From: JBBRUG01 sp038247995
GTDB taxonomy: Bacteria; Chloroflexota; Chloroflexia; Chloroflexales; Chloroflexaceae
Assembly (NCBI GenBank): GCA_038247995.1
Contig: JBBRUG010000360.1
Span: 1-5,718 of the forward strand
Reading direction: 5' to 3'
Length of the DNA: 5,718 nucleotides
How positions within the stretch are numbered: the stretch's first letter is position 1; each line of letters starts with the position of its first letter. The position numbers and the translations under genes were made by a program. Of this stretch, positions 4,385 to 5,718 are shown in pieces. The notes under the pieces are model-generated. The model saw only the letters and a program-made list of their open reading frames with translations, did no database searches and was not told the DNA's origin.

Positions 4385-5608
4385 CCCGGTCAGCGCGGTC
4401 GCGGCGGCGACTTCCGGCGAGGCGAGATAAATGTTGGCCTGTGGGCTACCCATGCGGCCGCGGAAGTTGCGATTGCCGGTAAACAGGCAGACTTCCGCGG
4501 GGGCGAGTACGCCCATGTGCCGGCCGATACACGCGCCGCAGCCCGGCGTGCCGATCGTCGCCCCGGCGGCCAATAAGGTGCTCAACGTCCCGTCATCGGC
4601 GGCGCGCTGCAACGCCTGCGCACTTGCCGGCACGACAAGCATGCGCATTCCCGGCGCCAATCGCCGCCCAGCCAGAATGCGCGCCGCTGCGGCCATGTCC
4701 TCATAGTGCCCGTTTGTGCAGGTGCCCAGGTAGACCACATCGATCGCTATGCGCCCCAGGTCGCTCAGGTCGGTCACATTATCGACTGTATGTGGCGCGC
4801 TCACCTGCGGTTCCAGCGTGGCGAGATCGATCGTGATCACACGGCTGTAGGTCGCGCTTTCCTGGATCGTTAGAGCCGCAGCACGCTGCGGCTCTACGGG
4901 TGAAATACCATCCGCGTTTGCAAAAACAGGCGGCACGATCCCCGCCTTCGCGCCGACTTCAATCGAGAGCGTCGCCAAGGTCATGCGTTCCATCACGCTG
5001 AGGAACTCCACGCCGTGCCACTCAACAGCGGCATAGGTTGCGCCGTCGGCGCGCAATTCGCGGGCGGCGCGCAATGCCAGATCTTTGGCACTCACGCCGG
5101 GGCGGAAGCGGCCCGTTGCTCGTACCACCACCGTTTCCGGCACGCGGAACCAGGTGCGTCCGGTGGCGGCGGCCAGCGCAATGTCGGTCGAACCCATGCC
5201 GGTGCCGAAGGCGCCGACACAACCATACGCCGTCGAGTGGCTGTCGCTGCCGACGATCACCATGCCCGGTTGGGCCAACCCCTCTTCGACCAGTACCGGA
5301 TGCGAGATGCCGCGCCCGCTGTCAAAAAAGTGCCGAATGCCCTGCGCCCGTACCCAGCGCCGTAATTCAGCCTGCTTCTCGGCAACCTGAACACTCGCCG
5401 CCGGCGCAACATGGTCGATCACCACCGTCACGCGCTCAGGGTCGAAGACGCGCTCGGCGCCCAACTCTTGCTCCATAATCCGAATGATGCTCGGCGCGAG
5501 GCTGTCGTGCATCATCACCAGATCCACACTAACCGTTACCACTTCGCCCGCCTGCACCGGCCGCCCCGCCGCGCGGGAAAGAATCTGTTCGCTAAGGGTC
5601 ATTGACAT
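4352..5608 (-). CDS. hacA: Homoaconitase large subunit
   Basis: This is the [4Fe-4S] catalytic subunit of the aconitase-family hydro-lyase that isomerises homocitrate to homoisocitrate. The 418-aa length equals the bacterial HacA/LeuC2 type. Visible motifs are VVIDHVAPA (62-70), FFDSGRGISHPVLVEEG (94-110), GSDSHSTAYGCVGAFGTGMGSTD (120-142), YLGTCTNGHYED (293-304) and GTPGCGACIGRHMGVL (353-368). Cluster ligands are Cys297, Cys357 and Cys360, and NRNFRGRMGSP (379-389) is the substrate-binding Arg region. The start at 5608 is preferred over the ATG two codons later because TGAGG lies 7 nt before it. Residues 238-246 (VEPQRAAAL) are encoded by a 26-bp palindrome, in a tolerant linker before YSRVITIDLATLEPQVS. 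Homoaconitase is favoured over isopropylmalate isomerase by the neighbours. Confidence 0.9.
   Translation of the reverse strand: MSMTLSEQILSRAAGRPVQAGEVVTVSVDLVMMHDSLAPSIIRIMEQELGAERVFDPERVTVVIDHVAPAASVQVAEKQAELRRWVRAQGIRHFFDSGRGISHPVLVEEGLAQPGMVIVGSDSHSTAYGCVGAFGTGMGSTDIALAAATGRTWFRVPETVVVRATGRFRPGVSAKDLALRAARELRADGATYAAVEWHGVEFLSVMERMTLATLSIEVGAKAGIVPPVFANADGISPVEPQRAAALTIQESATYSRVITIDLATLEPQVSAPHTVDNVTDLSDLGRIAIDVVYLGTCTNGHYEDMAAAARILAGRRLAPGMRMLVVPASAQALQRAADDGTLSTLLAAGATIGTPGCGACIGRHMGVLAPAEVCLFTGNRNFRGRMGSPQANIYLASPEVAAATALTGYITHPQDVTR
4871..4896. repeat. 26-bp palindrome inside hacA
   Basis: The arms TAGAGCCGCAGC and GCTGCGGCTCTA pair perfectly over 12 bp with an AC tip. It is read through in frame as VEPQRAAAL (residues 238-246). 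Its shape matches the intergenic palindromes of the window, so it looks like an element that entered the gene and was kept as a loop. Confidence 0.88.
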
Positions 5609-5624
5609 TGTCTTACCTCACTGG

Positions 5625-5665
5625 GGACTGAAGCACCGCCGACGAAGTCGGCGGTGCTTCAGTCC
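5625..5665. repeat. 19-bp perfect hairpin between operon genes
   Basis: GGACTGAAGCACCGCCGAC (5625-5643) and its exact complement (5647-5665) flank a GAA tip. It fills most of the 63-bp gap between the upstream gene's stop and the large-subunit start. Its end is 16 nt before the ATG and next to the TGAGG site. No U-tract follows on the minus strand, so read-through is expected. It could act as an mRNA stabiliser or processing site, or be a mobile palindrome. Confidence 0.93.
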
Positions 5666-5671
5666 TACGCC

Positions 5672-5718
5672 TTACTCCGCATGCGCATACAAAATATCGT
5701 CCACCATCGCGCCGTCGA
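5672..5718 (-). CDS. 3' end of upstream operon gene, possibly homocitrate synthase
   Basis: Only the last 14 residues and the stop are in the window: DGAMVDDILYAHAE, stop TAA at 5672-5674. The frame runs off the right edge. The tail is too short to identify. Its position directly before homoaconitase makes homocitrate synthase, the pathway's first enzyme, the likeliest guess, but this rests on operon logic only. It is separated from hacA by the 19-bp hairpin. Confidence 0.55.
   Translation of the reverse strand, partial: DGAMVDDILYAHAE

Overview
The window looks like a chromosomal segment of a Chloroflexota bacterium, most likely a filamentous Chloroflexales/Roseiflexus-like lineage. This is inference from the high GC content, the LysW-type alpha-aminoadipate (AAA) lysine genes, the SRPBCC-like (possibly DUF1997) neighbour, and the many small palindromes and short-unit tandem repeats. 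No rRNA, tRNA, CRISPR array, transposase or plasmid/phage gene was seen.

Layout. Positions 1-114 hold no gene, only two compact hairpins. A 96-aa uncharacterised protein gene (115-405, minus) and a 190-aa SRPBCC-like protein gene (643-1215, plus) are divergent, and each has its own near-consensus sigma-70-type promoter in the 406-642 gap. The plus gene converges on the lysine operon across a gap (1216-1331) that holds a 3 x 20-bp tandem repeat and a hairpin.

Positions 1332-5718 form one minus-strand lysine operon. In transcription order it is: the 3' end of an unidentified gene (5672-5718, possibly homocitrate synthase), homoaconitase large subunit (4352-5608), homoaconitase small subunit (3720-4220), homoisocitrate dehydrogenase (2672-3718), lysW (2335-2502) and lysX (1332-2171). 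Together the products convert homocitrate to homoisocitrate, then to 2-oxoadipate. After transamination elsewhere, LysX ligates the alpha-amino group of AAA to the C-terminal Glu of the carrier protein LysW. LysZ, LysY, LysJ and LysK, which finish the pathway, are not in the window, and no operon promoter is visible, so it should lie beyond 5718.

The genes are known families and I found no convincing new enzymatic or defence system. The unusual part is the density of repeats. Three of the four complete intergenic gaps in the operon carry a clearly structured element and the fourth is a 1-nt junction. The gap after lysW carries an AAAGG-rich repeat. Three further repeats sit inside open reading frames: two four-copy 7-bp arrays in homoisocitrate dehydrogenase and one 26-bp palindrome in the homoaconitase large subunit. 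All three are read through in frame and appear to have become surface loops.
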